Positions 26,401 through 36,800 of a DNA stretch of 60,484 nucleotides are shown here, piece by piece (within the stretch, counting starts at the first letter, position 1; every line of letters starts with the position of its first letter). Below the pieces are notes generated by a model. That model was not told where the DNA came from and ran no database searches. It saw nothing but the letters and a program-made list of their open reading frames with translations. The DNA comes from a virus. The stretch is taken from IMG/VR virus record IMGVR_UViG_3300032213_001151, positions 1-60,484 of that record, one strand, 5' to 3'. The position numbers were made by a program, and so were the translations under genes.

Positions 26401-28075
26401 TGGGGCTGAGTCCTATAAAATTAGAGACTCTATTACGGGAAAGTCATTTAACTTGGGTAACCGGGTTACATCAGTTTCTACTCAAGACTATACTCAGGCT
26501 GATAGATTTGCTGACCTTACATATAGTGGTATCTATAATGATGAGAGCAATCTAAATAGACTCAACGAGTTTAATCTTGGTTTGCTAAACTTTAAAGCAC
26601 TTGAAGATTCATTCGGTCCAATCACTTTGATTGATGGTCGTGAGACTGACATACTTGTTCTACAAGAGGATAAAATATCATATGTATTGGCAGGCAAGAA
26701 TCTTTTGTCAGATTCCGCTGCGGGTGGTGCTATCACATCTGTGCCTGAAGTATTGGGTACTCAGATTGCACGTATTGAAAACTTTGGTAACAGCTTTCAT
26801 CCTGAGAGTTATGCTAAGTGGGGTGAGGACAAGTTCTTTACCGATGCAAAGCGTGGTGCTGTCATCCAATTAAAAGGTGACTCATATAGCAATGAGAGAT
26901 TAGGCGTTATATCTGAAGCAGGAATGCGTCCTTGGTTTAGGGACCTGTTCATAGAATCTTTGACTACTCAGAAGCTTGGTGGTTACGACCCATACATGAC
27001 TGAGTATGTTCTAACGAACAATGACATTCCAACTCCAATGCCTGAAGAATGTATTGGATGTGGAACACAACAGGTATTTACATTTACAGCAGTAACACCA
27101 ATCACATATTGCATTGATGTAGGGACCTTAGTTGGACCGTTTGATGTAATATGGAACCCTGAGTCTATCAATCCGGGAGATGGATTTATTGTTCAGGTGA
27201 CTTATGATGGGTCTACCACTTCTTCAGGAGTTGAATCAACAGCAGGAAGCTTAACAATACAAAAGAACTCTATAAGCCCAACCATAGCTTATATTGAGTT
27301 AATACCTATTGGTACTGAAATTACTCTTAGAGTTGAAGTTGCTTGTCCTGTTCCAAGTCCACTTGTAATAGTAGAGATTGTTATAAGCAATGATGCTGAT
27401 GGTGGTAAGTATACACACGCTGAGTATAAGTATACAGATACGCCATACATAAGCCCAACTACATCAAGATTGGTACAGCTATCTTCAGGAACAGCTAATC
27501 CATTGGTATCGTTCTACAATCAAGTATATGGCTATCAAGGTTCAGGAAGTTTCCCATTGAATGGAACTACTGTATCTATGATTTCAAATAAGATAGGGTT
27601 TGATGACTTTGACTTTGACCCTGCTTTCAATAAGTTCATGTGGTTGAGGACTGATTCATACTATGATGATGACCCAACGAATATAGCAACATTGCTATCA
27701 CTTGCTAATACTGCAACACCAATACTTGGTGCATCTCCAACATATATGGCAGATTTCACAATGCCAACATCAAACCAAGAGTATCTATACTTGATATGGA
27801 ATCTTAGAAAGCCTGTTGAAACTGAGCTATGCTACTCTGATGTTGATGTGTTTGATGCTTGCTGCGGATGTGAGCAATGTGCAGAGTTGTGTTCTTACTA
27901 CGACATATACTCCTCTACAGGTGGTGCTTTTGAATACACTGACTGCTACACTTCAGAGATTGTTGAGACAGATATTGGAATAGATGCAACAATAAGCGTG
28001 TGCTCATCAACTATTCCTGTTGTTTTGACAGGCACTGTAGATGTTACATTTAATCAGTGCGGATGCCCAACATAA
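23417..28075 (+). CDS. Tail stabilisation / tubular protein B-like (nozzle) protein
   Basis: 1552 residues. The first 40 residues contain FVAGKMNKAVDERLIPNGEY, the hallmark start of large tail proteins related to T7 gp12. A beta-propeller-like body follows, and there is a long beta-rich middle. The last 90 residues carry a Cys-rich module (ACCGCEQCAELC ... NQCGC) that recurs twice in the next gene. Probably forms the tail nozzle and joins the terminal Cys-rich protein. Confidence 0.78.
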   Translation: MANISRNFVAGKMNKAVDERLIPNGEYIDALNCRLGSSEESEIGAIENARGNLPLTSLLYPPTGTLLSASAKCIGAYQDGANETLYWFVHDPNFPEGATGKLDLIVSFNTETNTLTYHVVSIDVDGTNTTLNFNPQYLITGVNLVDSNEEGLLFWTDDYNQPRCINIRRTYPQPSGFLDGFTEEEILVIKRPPIEPILVQPLTTGGQQNFLEERFLCFAYRYRYADGEYSATSQFTAPVFVPNPFEFSINSFLNEGMVNLANSVRLSFWSGGSLVKGIDLLFKEAGSNTIKVIEKIDKAISGVPDGTYYPYTFTNSKIFTVLPESELLRLYDNVPLLANAQTIMGNRLVYGNYVEGYNLIDKFDNPLSLTYVSSLVSNEINNDELTDDTDSGSYTINGSQTIPQATFTVDLDSVAGELNAGAQLNIAIRVTHALFTGSTPVPTEQTQSVQIDWSFTLLNSYASVYEMATSNEFIEAVGTAANIKPVYDPTPGNPTSCDGFTLTDIFNCALPNTLNGSTPVTKYASGISAPGQPFVIVTSPSSNVIGFQVPAMNYVGDLNNPTAFSVYEYYNVSYGEAFWSGIATPKSLHSNRGYEVGIVYMDEYLRASTALVSTNNAVHVPCEYCDRQNQIRITIPTTQRAPYWATSYKFVIKADRENYETVYASIFFRDPNTNNVYILLEGENSRKVETGDRLIVKADTAGPAKSCLYTTVLEKESKQRGFLEIPSSLDPNVNLEVPSGVYMKINPSNLTLVQDELSYITASGEDIASGAGRYPITEVLVNRFDTATSAYVDYDIPAGSRVSLNFEFERRGSGDGNNACEKRIYTLNKTLIASADYNNFKDWFDGDNVEIVLNQGIQDVGAGGCDIGNVYNPILFSGSMAGAVNPDYCNNQYRFRRNGFNNALYLVASGTRACGTSQNKKSKVTLKIEVFRAESTLIFETEPQDTLPDVFYENNLFLPIGPDGEHYGNIQNQDFALNQSAIIDTEFFNCFAYGNGAESYKIRDSITGKSFNLGNRVTSVSTQDYTQADRFADLTYSGIYNDESNLNRLNEFNLGLLNFKALEDSFGPITLIDGRETDILVLQEDKISYVLAGKNLLSDSAAGGAITSVPEVLGTQIARIENFGNSFHPESYAKWGEDKFFTDAKRGAVIQLKGDSYSNERLGVISEAGMRPWFRDLFIESLTTQKLGGYDPYMTEYVLTNNDIPTPMPEECIGCGTQQVFTFTAVTPITYCIDVGTLVGPFDVIWNPESINPGDGFIVQVTYDGSTTSSGVESTAGSLTIQKNSISPTIAYIELIPIGTEITLRVEVACPVPSPLVIVEIVISNDADGGKYTHAEYKYTDTPYISPTTSRLVQLSSGTANPLVSFYNQVYGYQGSGSFPLNGTTVSMISNKIGFDDFDFDPAFNKFMWLRTDSYYDDDPTNIATLLSLANTATPILGASPTYMADFTMPTSNQEYLYLIWNLRKPVETELCYSDVDVFDACCGCEQCAELCSYYDIYSSTGGAFEYTDCYTSEIVETDIGIDATISVCSSTIPVVLTGTVDVTFNQCGCPT

Positions 28076-28084
28076 TACAAAACT

Positions 28085-29770
28085 ATGGCTACAAGCGGAA
28101 CATATTACTTAAACGGTCCTACACTATCAAGCTCAACAGCAGTATTCACTGATGATATATTGAGCACTTGTGCTCCTGATGGATTTTATTCTGAAGGCTC
28201 AATAGTTAGAGAGCAGGTAGACTGCGTACTATTGCCACCTGTTGTTTGTCCATCATGCGCTGCTCCTTGTAATACCCCAATATCAGGTACGGGCGGTCCG
28301 GGTGTGTATTATGTAGATACCAATACAGGTACAGCTACAGGTGCTATTATTGTTAAGTTCAATGCCTTCTCAGTACCTGACGGGATATTGGCTCAGCTTG
28401 GTCCAAGTCTATACAATGGTATGTCTTCACAATATTTTGGTTGGCTTGAGGGAACTTCAGGTCTACCAACTTATGTTGGAGAAGCAGCAAGTGACTGTGG
28501 ATTGGTAGCAGGCTCTCCGTATTCAGGTGTTATTGAGTATGAATATCAAAGTGGTGCTTTTGTTGATAGTGGGAATACTACGAGTGTTACTGTTATTTCA
28601 GGTCAATTAGATTTGACTACATCAAATGCAGGCGTGTGCACTATGGTGATACCAAAAACATCAAATGCATACAGCGTTCTAAGTACACAGATATTTAGTC
28701 TTTGCCCTGCTACAAGCTTTAGCATTGAGATAGAATGTCCTGAAGCACTTAGCACATGGACAGGAAGCGCATTGGCTGCTTCAGGCTCAGGAGCCTGCGT
28801 ATTGAATGCAGCTACTACATACTACTACGTTCACGTGAATGGTGTAGGTGGCGTTCTTGGACTATACGATATGGTGTTCTCAGATGCAAATGGCGAGTTC
28901 CCATTGGCAGCAGGATACTACAACACAGGCTCAATGAGTCCATCTTATGATTGGATTCAGGTAGATGCATATGGTGTTGTTATAAGCTTTGGTGTTTGTA
29001 CAGCTCCAATAAACTACATTGTAGAGAAGTGCTATACCAATGAGCAATTGATTGTAACTGTACCTGCATTGCTTTCACCCGGAGAACGTGTGTTGGTGGT
29101 TGGTCATCCCGGCTGTATTTGGGAAGTGGTAAGCAGCACAGTTTCACCATCTAACGCTACATTCCTTAGCATTACTACTGACCCATGCACAGCTCAGTGC
29201 TCATCTTGGATACTAACCAATTCATTGGCGATAGACATATCTTTTGATTTTGTGGATTGTGATGGAGCTACTGTGACATTCTCTTTGGGGGGTGGTCAGA
29301 CCATCACTCTATGTGCTCGTGAGATATTGACCACTCCAACAGGGCTTGGTGTTTCAATAGATGATTGTGAGTGCGAACCACAAACTGATGTTTGGGAACT
29401 AAACGGATGTTGCGCTAACGACACGGTGATTGCTATTTCAAACATACCTATCAATATCGGTGACCTTGTGAAAGTATCTGACACAAGCATTGATGATTGT
29501 TGGTATGAGGTAATTGGATTGAGTGGGTCAACGCCAACTACAACAATAATATTGAGCAACTTAGGTGCTTATGGATGTGATGCTGTTTGCTGTGATTATG
29601 AAGTGTGCAACCCTGATACAGTAAACCCACACTCTATTGACTACATAAACTGTGATGGCATACCAAGCAATCTCACTTTGCCACCATTGACTTGTGCTAA
29701 TGTTTGCGCAAGGTCAGGTAGCTTCGGACCTTCAGTATTGACAGTATCATTTAATAGTTGCACTTGCTAA
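28085..29770 (+). CDS. Cysteine-rich modular tail-tip protein
   Basis: 561 residues with about 31 Cys. Two alternating modules are visible. Module A has D/N-C-D-G ... L-C-A ... C-x-C (around residues 380-440 and 500-561), and is also at the C-terminus of the previous gene. Module B has C-x-N ... G-x-x-V/L ... C-I/W-W/Y-E-V ... C-x-A-x-C (around 315-380 and 440-500). No signal peptide, so the Cys may be disulphide-bonded after release or bind metal. Location fits an exposed adhesion protein. Confidence 0.65.
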   Translation: MATSGTYYLNGPTLSSSTAVFTDDILSTCAPDGFYSEGSIVREQVDCVLLPPVVCPSCAAPCNTPISGTGGPGVYYVDTNTGTATGAIIVKFNAFSVPDGILAQLGPSLYNGMSSQYFGWLEGTSGLPTYVGEAASDCGLVAGSPYSGVIEYEYQSGAFVDSGNTTSVTVISGQLDLTTSNAGVCTMVIPKTSNAYSVLSTQIFSLCPATSFSIEIECPEALSTWTGSALAASGSGACVLNAATTYYYVHVNGVGGVLGLYDMVFSDANGEFPLAAGYYNTGSMSPSYDWIQVDAYGVVISFGVCTAPINYIVEKCYTNEQLIVTVPALLSPGERVLVVGHPGCIWEVVSSTVSPSNATFLSITTDPCTAQCSSWILTNSLAIDISFDFVDCDGATVTFSLGGGQTITLCAREILTTPTGLGVSIDDCECEPQTDVWELNGCCANDTVIAISNIPINIGDLVKVSDTSIDDCWYEVIGLSGSTPTTTIILSNLGAYGCDAVCCDYEVCNPDTVNPHSIDYINCDGIPSNLTLPPLTCANVCARSGSFGPSVLTVSFNSCTC

Positions 29771-29776
29771 AAGTAT

Positions 29777-30583
29777 ATGGCTAATTACACACTAACATAT
29801 GATGATGGAGTAGCGGGATGGACATCCTTCTTCTCCTTTTATCCTGATTGGATGATAGGCATGAATCAGTTCTTCTACACCTTCAAGGGTGGGAACCTGT
29901 ATCGTCACAACGTGAACCCTGTCAGGAACAACTTCTATGGTGTTCAATACACATCTCGTATTCAGAGTGTGTTCAATGACGCACCGTTGGAGAATAAGCT
30001 GTTCAAGACTTTGAACTTAGAGGGGGACCATGCATGGGAAGCAGACATGGAGACGGACCTTCAGACTACAGGCTTCATCAATAAGACATGGTTTGAAAGG
30101 AAAGAGGCATCATGGTATGCGTTTGTCCGTAACTCAGGAACGACTCCTGCGACTCCCGGTCAAGAGTATCCACTAAGGTCTTTGAATGGTATAGGCAGAA
30201 GCTTGTCAATAAACACATCGGTCCCTGCAGCGGTGGTTATCAACTTCTCGATAAACCCACTAATCTCTATTGGTAATATTGTGAGTGTCGGTGACAATCT
30301 ATACAATGCGCCACCACCATACACCACTCCTGTGTTCATCGGTAAGATTGTGGATGTCGTGCAGAATTATCCTGCAGGTAGCAACTACATTGTCGTTGAC
30401 ACTACTGTTCCATCAGGTTCATTACCTACGATTGCAAATGCATACTACCTGTTTATAAAGAACTCGATTGCTGAATCTCATGGAGTATTGGGTCACTACT
30501 GTGTGTTCACACTTGAGAATGACAACACCAATAAAACAGAGCTATTTGCGGTGGAATCAGATGTGATGAAAAGTTATCCATAA
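29777..30583 (+). CDS. Tail-associated structural protein
   Basis: 268 residues. N-terminus YTLTYDDGVAGWTSFFSFYP, DWMIGMNQFFYTFKGGNLY, then NPVRNNFYGVQY; this run is familiar from tail genes of crAss-like phages. Beta-rich, no catalytic motif. It probably completes the tail assembly with the two preceding proteins. Confidence 0.72.
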   Translation: MANYTLTYDDGVAGWTSFFSFYPDWMIGMNQFFYTFKGGNLYRHNVNPVRNNFYGVQYTSRIQSVFNDAPLENKLFKTLNLEGDHAWEADMETDLQTTGFINKTWFERKEASWYAFVRNSGTTPATPGQEYPLRSLNGIGRSLSINTSVPAAVVINFSINPLISIGNIVSVGDNLYNAPPPYTTPVFIGKIVDVVQNYPAGSNYIVVDTTVPSGSLPTIANAYYLFIKNSIAESHGVLGHYCVFTLENDNTNKTELFAVESDVMKSYP

Positions 30584-30593
30584 AAAAAACAAG

Positions 30594-30601
30594 TATCTTT
30601 G
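30594..30601 (+). promoter_or_regulatory. -7 box for the GNAT/internal-protein unit
   Basis: TATCTTTG 6 bases before the ATG at 30608, behind an eight-A tract. No -33 TTTG at the usual distance. Confidence 0.45.
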
Positions 30602-30607
30602 TAGTAC

Positions 30608-31018
30608 ATGGTATTCAGAATTGAGCCAATAAAAGAAACCGATTACGATGACTTTCTCGTAGGATGGTGGGAATCATGGGGGTGGGAGCCACCACACAGA
30701 GATTTCCTTCCTGATAATGGGACGGGTGGAGTTTGTGTCTTTGAAGACACTACTCCTATTTGTGCGGGATTTCTTTATACCACCAACAGTGGTGTAGCTT
30801 GGGTCGATTGGGTAGTGTCAAGTAAAGAGTACAGAAAGAAGCCACAACGCCAACAGGCAATTGGCTTACTTGTTGAGACTCTTACAAACATTGCAAAGAG
30901 AACCGGACATAAATACACTTATGCCCTGATAAAGCATAGAGGTCTTATTGAGACATATAAATCTCTTGGCTACATCGAGGGTGATAAGTACACAACAGAA
31001 ATGATAAAAGTATTTTAA
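30608..31018 (+). CDS. GNAT-family acetyltransferase
   Basis: 136 residues. Seen: the N-terminal strand FRIEPIKETDYDDF, a core strand VAWVDWVVSSKEYR, then the acetyl-CoA-binding region QQAIGLLVETLTNIAKRTGH and the closing HRGLIETYKSLGYIEGD, matching motifs A and B of GNATs, although the usual R/Q-x-x-G-x-G loop is altered (KKPQRQQA). Substrate unknown. Palindrome copy 6 is inside, read as C-V-F-E-D-T. Confidence 0.75.
   Translation: MVFRIEPIKETDYDDFLVGWWESWGWEPPHRDFLPDNGTGGVCVFEDTTPICAGFLYTTNSGVAWVDWVVSSKEYRKKPQRQQAIGLLVETLTNIAKRTGHKYTYALIKHRGLIETYKSLGYIEGDKYTTEMIKVF
30735..30750. repeat. Dispersed palindrome copy 6 (intragenic)
   Basis: GTGTCTTTGAAGACAC inside the GNAT gene, with short imperfect outer arms GGAGT and ACTCC. 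Confidence 0.85.
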
Positions 31019-31019
31019 A

Positions 31020-31952
31020 ATGGCAGCATTTACAACTATAGCAGCAGGGGTGGGATTAGCAACAACCGCTGCAACAACAGGGATGTCTTTTGCTCAGGCT
31101 CGTAAGCAAAGAAAGCTACAGCAGCAAGCAGAGGATAAAGCGTCAGAGATGATGGCTGAGGCTCGTAAGAAGCTTGAGGTGAACTTCTATGACCAATTGG
31201 CTATACAGAAGGAGCCATATGAGTTGGAACGTGAGGCTTTGATAGCTGCCGGGGCACAAGCCATTGAGGCAGGTAAAGAGAGTGAACGTGGTGCAGCAGC
31301 AGTTGCAGGTCGTGTTCAGATGGCACAGCAACAAGGTCAGCGTGAGATTGCAACAGCGATGGGGCAAGAGATGATGGGTCTTGAGAAGTTGTCTGCACAA
31401 GAAGATGCAAGGTTGCGTGATTCTTTGGTGCAGTTAGACTTGGGTGAAATAGAGGGTGCTCAATTAGCAGCAGCGCAAGCAGCAGAAGCTAAGAATATAG
31501 CTACACAGCAGGGCATACAAGGTGTTATTAGTTTAGTAGGACAAGGAGCATCATTGGTCCCATTATACCAAAAGCAAAAAGGCATTGACCCGCTGACAGG
31601 ATTACCTATTGTACCTGCCACTACAACTGCTCCAACTGTAACTAACACTCCGCTTAGCACTAATCAAGTTGGTCAAATGAATCCTCAAGATATGACTAAG
31701 CTATTCCCGAACTTGACCACTGAGCAGAAGATGCAGTTGTTCAATGACCCTAAGTTTATGGCACAGTTTCAAGGTATGTCTAAGATGCCTCAAGGTAATT
31801 TATCTCAAATTGGGAGTGACTACCTGAAGCTTGGTGGTATTGATAATGGCAAGTCATATGTTAACCCATACAATTTAAGTGCAGACCAACGAGCAAAATT
31901 ATTTGGCATCCAAAACATAGATGCAAATTTCATGAACCCTTTCTCTTTCTAA
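31020..31952 (+). CDS. Internal virion protein (T7 gp14-like role)
   Basis: 310 residues. A Gly/Ala-rich hydrophobic N-terminus (IAAGVGLATTAATTGMSFAQ) that could insert in a membrane, then a long Q/A/E-rich helix (about 28-165), then a Pro/Thr-rich tail ending in a short ordered part. This fits small internal virion proteins that help form the DNA ejection channel. Assigned by composition and order. Confidence 0.65.
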   Translation: MAAFTTIAAGVGLATTAATTGMSFAQARKQRKLQQQAEDKASEMMAEARKKLEVNFYDQLAIQKEPYELEREALIAAGAQAIEAGKESERGAAAVAGRVQMAQQQGQREIATAMGQEMMGLEKLSAQEDARLRDSLVQLDLGEIEGAQLAAAQAAEAKNIATQQGIQGVISLVGQGASLVPLYQKQKGIDPLTGLPIVPATTTAPTVTNTPLSTNQVGQMNPQDMTKLFPNLTTEQKMQLFNDPKFMAQFQGMSKMPQGNLSQIGSDYLKLGGIDNGKSYVNPYNLSADQRAKLFGIQNIDANFMNPFSF

Positions 31953-31955
31953 GGC

Positions 31956-33842
31956 ATGGCAACATACTATAAATACGCTGAACGGAATATAGACTCTCAG
32001 ATAAATTGGTCTGAGGTTGGGAAGAACATGGTCGATATGCTCCGTGAAGAGGATAGACTACGTGAAGAAAAGAAAGATGCAATTGATAAAGCATCGAGAG
32101 AGTTTGGTGAAACATTGGCTAATGCGCCTACCGGTGATTTCAAATCTGCAAATGAATGGATATTGGGATATGCAGCAGATGCATCTCAAGCTCGATTGCT
32201 ACAGGATAGATTGCTGAAAAGCGGTATGCTTAAATTAAAAGACTACACCATTGCTCGTCAGAACTTGAACGATGGGACCAATCAAATGTTCCAAGTTGCA
32301 AAAGAGTATCAGGATAAGGCAGGTGAAGCTATGCAGCGATACCAATCAGGACAGTCTCAGGATACTGAGGCTTGGTTGATGGAACAGGTTCAGGGCTTGA
32401 GTAATTTCAAGGATACCAAGGCGTATATCAACCCAACCAATTATACTGTGAGCCTTGCGCCAATGATAAAGAAAGTCGTTGACGGTAAAGAGGTGATGGT
32501 TATGGACCCTAACCCTGACAAGTATCTTACCACAAACCAACTCAGAAACAGAATGAATGTTCGGTTGGATAGGTTTGACTATGTGGGTTCTGTTGATAGA
32601 GAGGTAAGCGCATTGGGTGAATTCCAAACTGCATCAATATCAAAAGTAAAAGGGCTGTACAAGATGGCAAATATTACTGAGGCATTGGACCCAACACAAA
32701 GAGGACGGCTATCAGATGAGGATAATAAGACTATTACTGCTTATCAAGAGTGGGAGAAGAATTCTATAAATGCCCAACTGTCAAACCCATATAATCAGTT
32801 GAGTATATTGACTGATGCTATTGACAAGGTTCCGGGTACTCAGGACTTCTATGAGCCTACATTTGACCCTGAGTTAGCAAAGACAAATTCTAAATATATA
32901 TTGTTAACAGATGATGGCTCAGGTATGCCAAGACCTGAGTTTACAGAGGAGCAAAACAAAGCAGCTACTGAGTTCCTACGTTCTCAAACACGTAATGCCC
33001 TTGATAGAAAGACCAACATTCAAGTAACTCAAGAGGCGCAAATGCAATATGCTCCTCAATATGTTTACGAGGCAGGACAAAGCAAAACCAAAGATGTTGG
33101 TGCTGCTAACATGATTGGTGCTTTGTACTATGGTAATGAAGCAGAAATAGAATCTGCTCTTCAGTATTTCCGTGACACTGTTCCTGATTTAAAAAGTATA
33201 TCAAGAGGGAATGATTTTGTACAACTCACATTTAATGATGGAACTCAAAGAAAGCTTTCATTAAGAGAAAACTCATATGGCGTAAATACTGAGGTTGGAT
33301 TAGAAACATTTATAAAGGGGGCATCACCATTATTAGCAAATATATCTGATATTAATACAGCATTAAAGAGTGGTGGGTTTAAGAAAAATAAGGAATTGTA
33401 TACTATCGAAAATACAATAGTTAAAGATGTAAAGTCTGCAACCGAACCAACAAAAAAAGAAACACCTATTAAGCAAGCATCAAATTATGTGAACTCAAAA
33501 CTTAATTCAAGTATGCTTAAACAAGAACAAAGTGTAGCTGTGCCTCAAATTAGTTCTATTGTGCAGAGGCTTGGATTTGTTGCTGAAGCAACAGGGGGTG
33601 GTTTAGTTGGAAGCTTTGTGACGCTAACTGCTCCTGATGGTAAAACTAAAAAAGAATTCTCATTGAATGATTCAGATGAAGAAGTAAAAGCAACATTAGT
33701 AGATATGAAGGCTTTTATTGATGGGAATTTAGATGCTACAAAAGCTGCCAATGCAGTAGCTGCAGGAACTATAGCGTTGGATGTTGAGTCTGCTCCTACG
33801 CCTAAACCTAAAACTACCCCCGGTAAAGGTAAATATGATTGA
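31956..33842 (+). CDS. Internal virion/structural protein
   Basis: 628 residues, charged and largely helical. Starts TYYKYAERNIDSQINWSEVG and ends in a Pro/Lys-rich tail (PTPKPKTTPGKGKYD). Starts 3 bases after the previous stop. No enzymatic motif seen. Placed between the small internal protein and the giant protein, it likely belongs to the ejected core. Confidence 0.65.
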   Translation: MATYYKYAERNIDSQINWSEVGKNMVDMLREEDRLREEKKDAIDKASREFGETLANAPTGDFKSANEWILGYAADASQARLLQDRLLKSGMLKLKDYTIARQNLNDGTNQMFQVAKEYQDKAGEAMQRYQSGQSQDTEAWLMEQVQGLSNFKDTKAYINPTNYTVSLAPMIKKVVDGKEVMVMDPNPDKYLTTNQLRNRMNVRLDRFDYVGSVDREVSALGEFQTASISKVKGLYKMANITEALDPTQRGRLSDEDNKTITAYQEWEKNSINAQLSNPYNQLSILTDAIDKVPGTQDFYEPTFDPELAKTNSKYILLTDDGSGMPRPEFTEEQNKAATEFLRSQTRNALDRKTNIQVTQEAQMQYAPQYVYEAGQSKTKDVGAANMIGALYYGNEAEIESALQYFRDTVPDLKSISRGNDFVQLTFNDGTQRKLSLRENSYGVNTEVGLETFIKGASPLLANISDINTALKSGGFKKNKELYTIENTIVKDVKSATEPTKKETPIKQASNYVNSKLNSSMLKQEQSVAVPQISSIVQRLGFVAEATGGGLVGSFVTLTAPDGKTKKEFSLNDSDEEVKATLVDMKAFIDGNLDATKAANAVAAGTIALDVESAPTPKPKTTPGKGKYD

Positions 33843-33855
33843 TAAATAAAATCCA

Positions 33856-33863
33856 TAACTTTG
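33856..33863 (+). promoter_or_regulatory. -7 box before the giant gene
   Basis: TAACTTTG, 4 bases before the ATG at 33868, behind an AT-rich stretch; no -33 box at 19-21 bases. Confidence 0.45.
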
Positions 33864-33867
33864 TGGT

Positions 33868-36800
33868 ATGGATGAATTGAAGAAGCTGTATGATGGTCTT
33901 GTAGAAGATGGAAGTTATACGAAGACTTTCGAGGAATTTCAAAAACAATTCCAAGACGCATCATATCGTGATAGACTATACAATGGTCTTGTGACGGATG
34001 GGCTGTATACAAAATCAAAAGATGAATTTCTTAGAAAGTATGCGGTTGGTCCATCTAAGTCAATCATCGAACCTGTAAAAAAAAAAGAGACTCCGGCTCC
34101 CATTTCAGGGTCGGAATTCTTATCGGGAATTGGTTCATCGGAATCATCAGACACAGAAGCGTATAAGTTTAATCCTGCAGCTAAGCCTGCAGCTAAGCCC
34201 CCTGTAACACCTGCAGAGGATTTCATTTCATCAAGAGCACCTAAGCCTACTAAGGATTATGTGTATACACCTACCATTACTCTTCCTGAAGGATATGTCC
34301 CGGCTCCTGAAACTCCTGAAGTAGTTGCACGTGATAATACACGTATCGTTGCTACTGATTTTGGTGCACCACAAGCTTTAGAAAAGCATGAGGCTTTTAT
34401 TGCTGAGACAAATAAACTCAAAGAGCAAGCTAAAAAAATAGAGAGAGCAAAGGCTCAGGAAGAAGAGCAGCTTATAAAAAGCAGAAATGCTGCTGCTAAT
34501 CAAGATGCTCAGTTTCAAGAATACCTACAAGGCATAGATGCAAATCTAATTGATAAGGTAGAAGAAGATGTTGTACCTGAACTAAATAAAAAATTCAACC
34601 CATATGGCTTCCATTTTGAAGAAGCTGTAGCAGGTGGGGATGCAATGTATGTTCGTACTGCTGATGGCAAGCATGAGCTTCTGATTCCACTTGACCCATT
34701 TACCACATCTCAGGAAGTAGCTACATCTAAACAGTTGCGTGACTTCCTTACACAATATGCTCAAGGTCGTGAAGAGGTGAAGTCTGAGGACTACATAAAT
34801 AAAGCTCTTCGTGCTCAGAACATGAGAGATGTTGGTATGCGCAATGATGACGGCACATATTCAACTGTAAAGTTCACATCATTCGAAGAGAATGGTAAGT
34901 ACTTTGTGGTCCCTACATTGTTTCCGAAAGACCCCAATGCTACCTATACTACCAACAAGAGTGATTGGATAGAGCTTCCATTCGAGCAGGCTGTAGCTGA
35001 GGCACGTAAGCGTGGAGAGATATTCCAATTCGATAGCGACCAAGAGGCAAAGGGATTTGCTCAAGGAGATTGGAAAGGCATTAATGCATTTGATGTTGAA
35101 GGTCAGGCGTTCTATAAAGAAAAGGGCTTAGACTATTACGCTGAGAAAAAGAAGTACGAAAACTACACCAAGCTGCAAGATGAGCTTGACTTTCTTGATA
35201 ATATACTTGGCGGTGGTATTACACCACAACAGGATAAGATAGACAATCCTGAATACTTTGCACCGGATGGAAGAGGGCTATATACCAAAGAAGAACTTGA
35301 GCAAAAAAGAGCAGAGGTATTAAAGAAGAAAGACAGCCTTCTTGAGCAGGTATATGATATAGAGGTAATGGGCGTTGGTGATGGACCCGTTCAAAAAACG
35401 CGTGAAGACTTTGATGTAGTACTGAATAAGCGTCAGAATGAGATTGCAGGTGAAGCTATAAAGATGAATGCTGCAGCCACTGATGAATACAAAGCTTTGG
35501 ATGAGACATCTATGGCATTGTATAATGTGCCTATTGAGAAGATTGGAACTATCATCCCAAAGACTGCGAAGGATGCAGAGAACATCAAGAATCTTACTGC
35601 TCAATTGGTAAAAGTAAATGCTGCTAAAAAAGATGCAGCATTAAGATTTGAGACAGCAAAGACATACTACGATGCCAAGTGGAACAAGGCTGCAAGCTCT
35701 GAGTATGAGGAGAATTGGGCAGGATTCACAACATCAGTTGCCGATGCATGGAACAATGGTCAAGCAGCAGAGCAGATTATGCTTTTGACATTGGGTGTAA
35801 AAAATGCAGAGGATATAAAAGATAGACAAGAAGCTGCAAGAATTATAGCAGAGAATCTTCTTGATGTATCAGGCAAACAATCAAGAGCACTTACAAGACT
35901 AAACTTAGCTCGTGATGGTGAATGGTCTAAAACATTATTAGCAGACCCATTTGAGGCAACAGCAACATTTGTTGCATCAAGTCTTACTCAGATGCTTCCA
36001 TATGCATCATACATTGTCCCAAGTGCAACAGCAGCAGGAGCTGCAACGGGAGCTGTAGCAGGTTTAATGGGTGGTCCATTTGCTGAAGTAACTGTTCCGG
36101 GTGGTGCTATTGCAGGAGCTACACAAGGTTTAAGACTTGGTATGACTGCAGTTTCATTTGGTACTGAATATACCAACTCAATACTTGATGTAATGAGAGA
36201 GAAGGGTTATGACTTATTGGACCCTAAGCAAGTAGAAGCTGCTCTCTCTGATGAATCTGTATGGGCAGAAGGTAGCCAATTGGGTATATCAAGGGGCATA
36301 CCTATTGCTGTAGTAGATTATTTGTCATCAGGTCTTGCAGGTAGAGTATTCAAAACAAGCAAGCTTGCATCAATGCCCGTGAAGCTTGGTGCTATGGCTG
36401 CTGAACGTGCTGTGTTTGACCCTGCAGCAGAAGCGTTAGGCGAATATGCAGCGCAAACAGTAGCAGGTCAGGACATAAATTTTAAAGAAATTGCTTATGA
36501 GGCATTGGGTGGTTTGGGGAATAATACGTCTCATATGGCTGTCAACCTATATCGTGAGGCTCGTAATAACTCTAATGCGGATTTGGCTTATGAGTTAACA
36601 GACATCAATACTGTAGCTAATGAAAGAGTTAGTGATGAAAAAATTTCATCATGGGCTAACAATATGCATAAGCTTGGAAAGATTGATGCTGATGTGAACC
36701 AACGTATACAGGAGAACGTAGGTCTTAGAAGAGAAGCACGTGACCTTACATCAGTTGGAACCACAAGTAGATTGATTGGTGATGGCAAGAAAGTAGAAGC

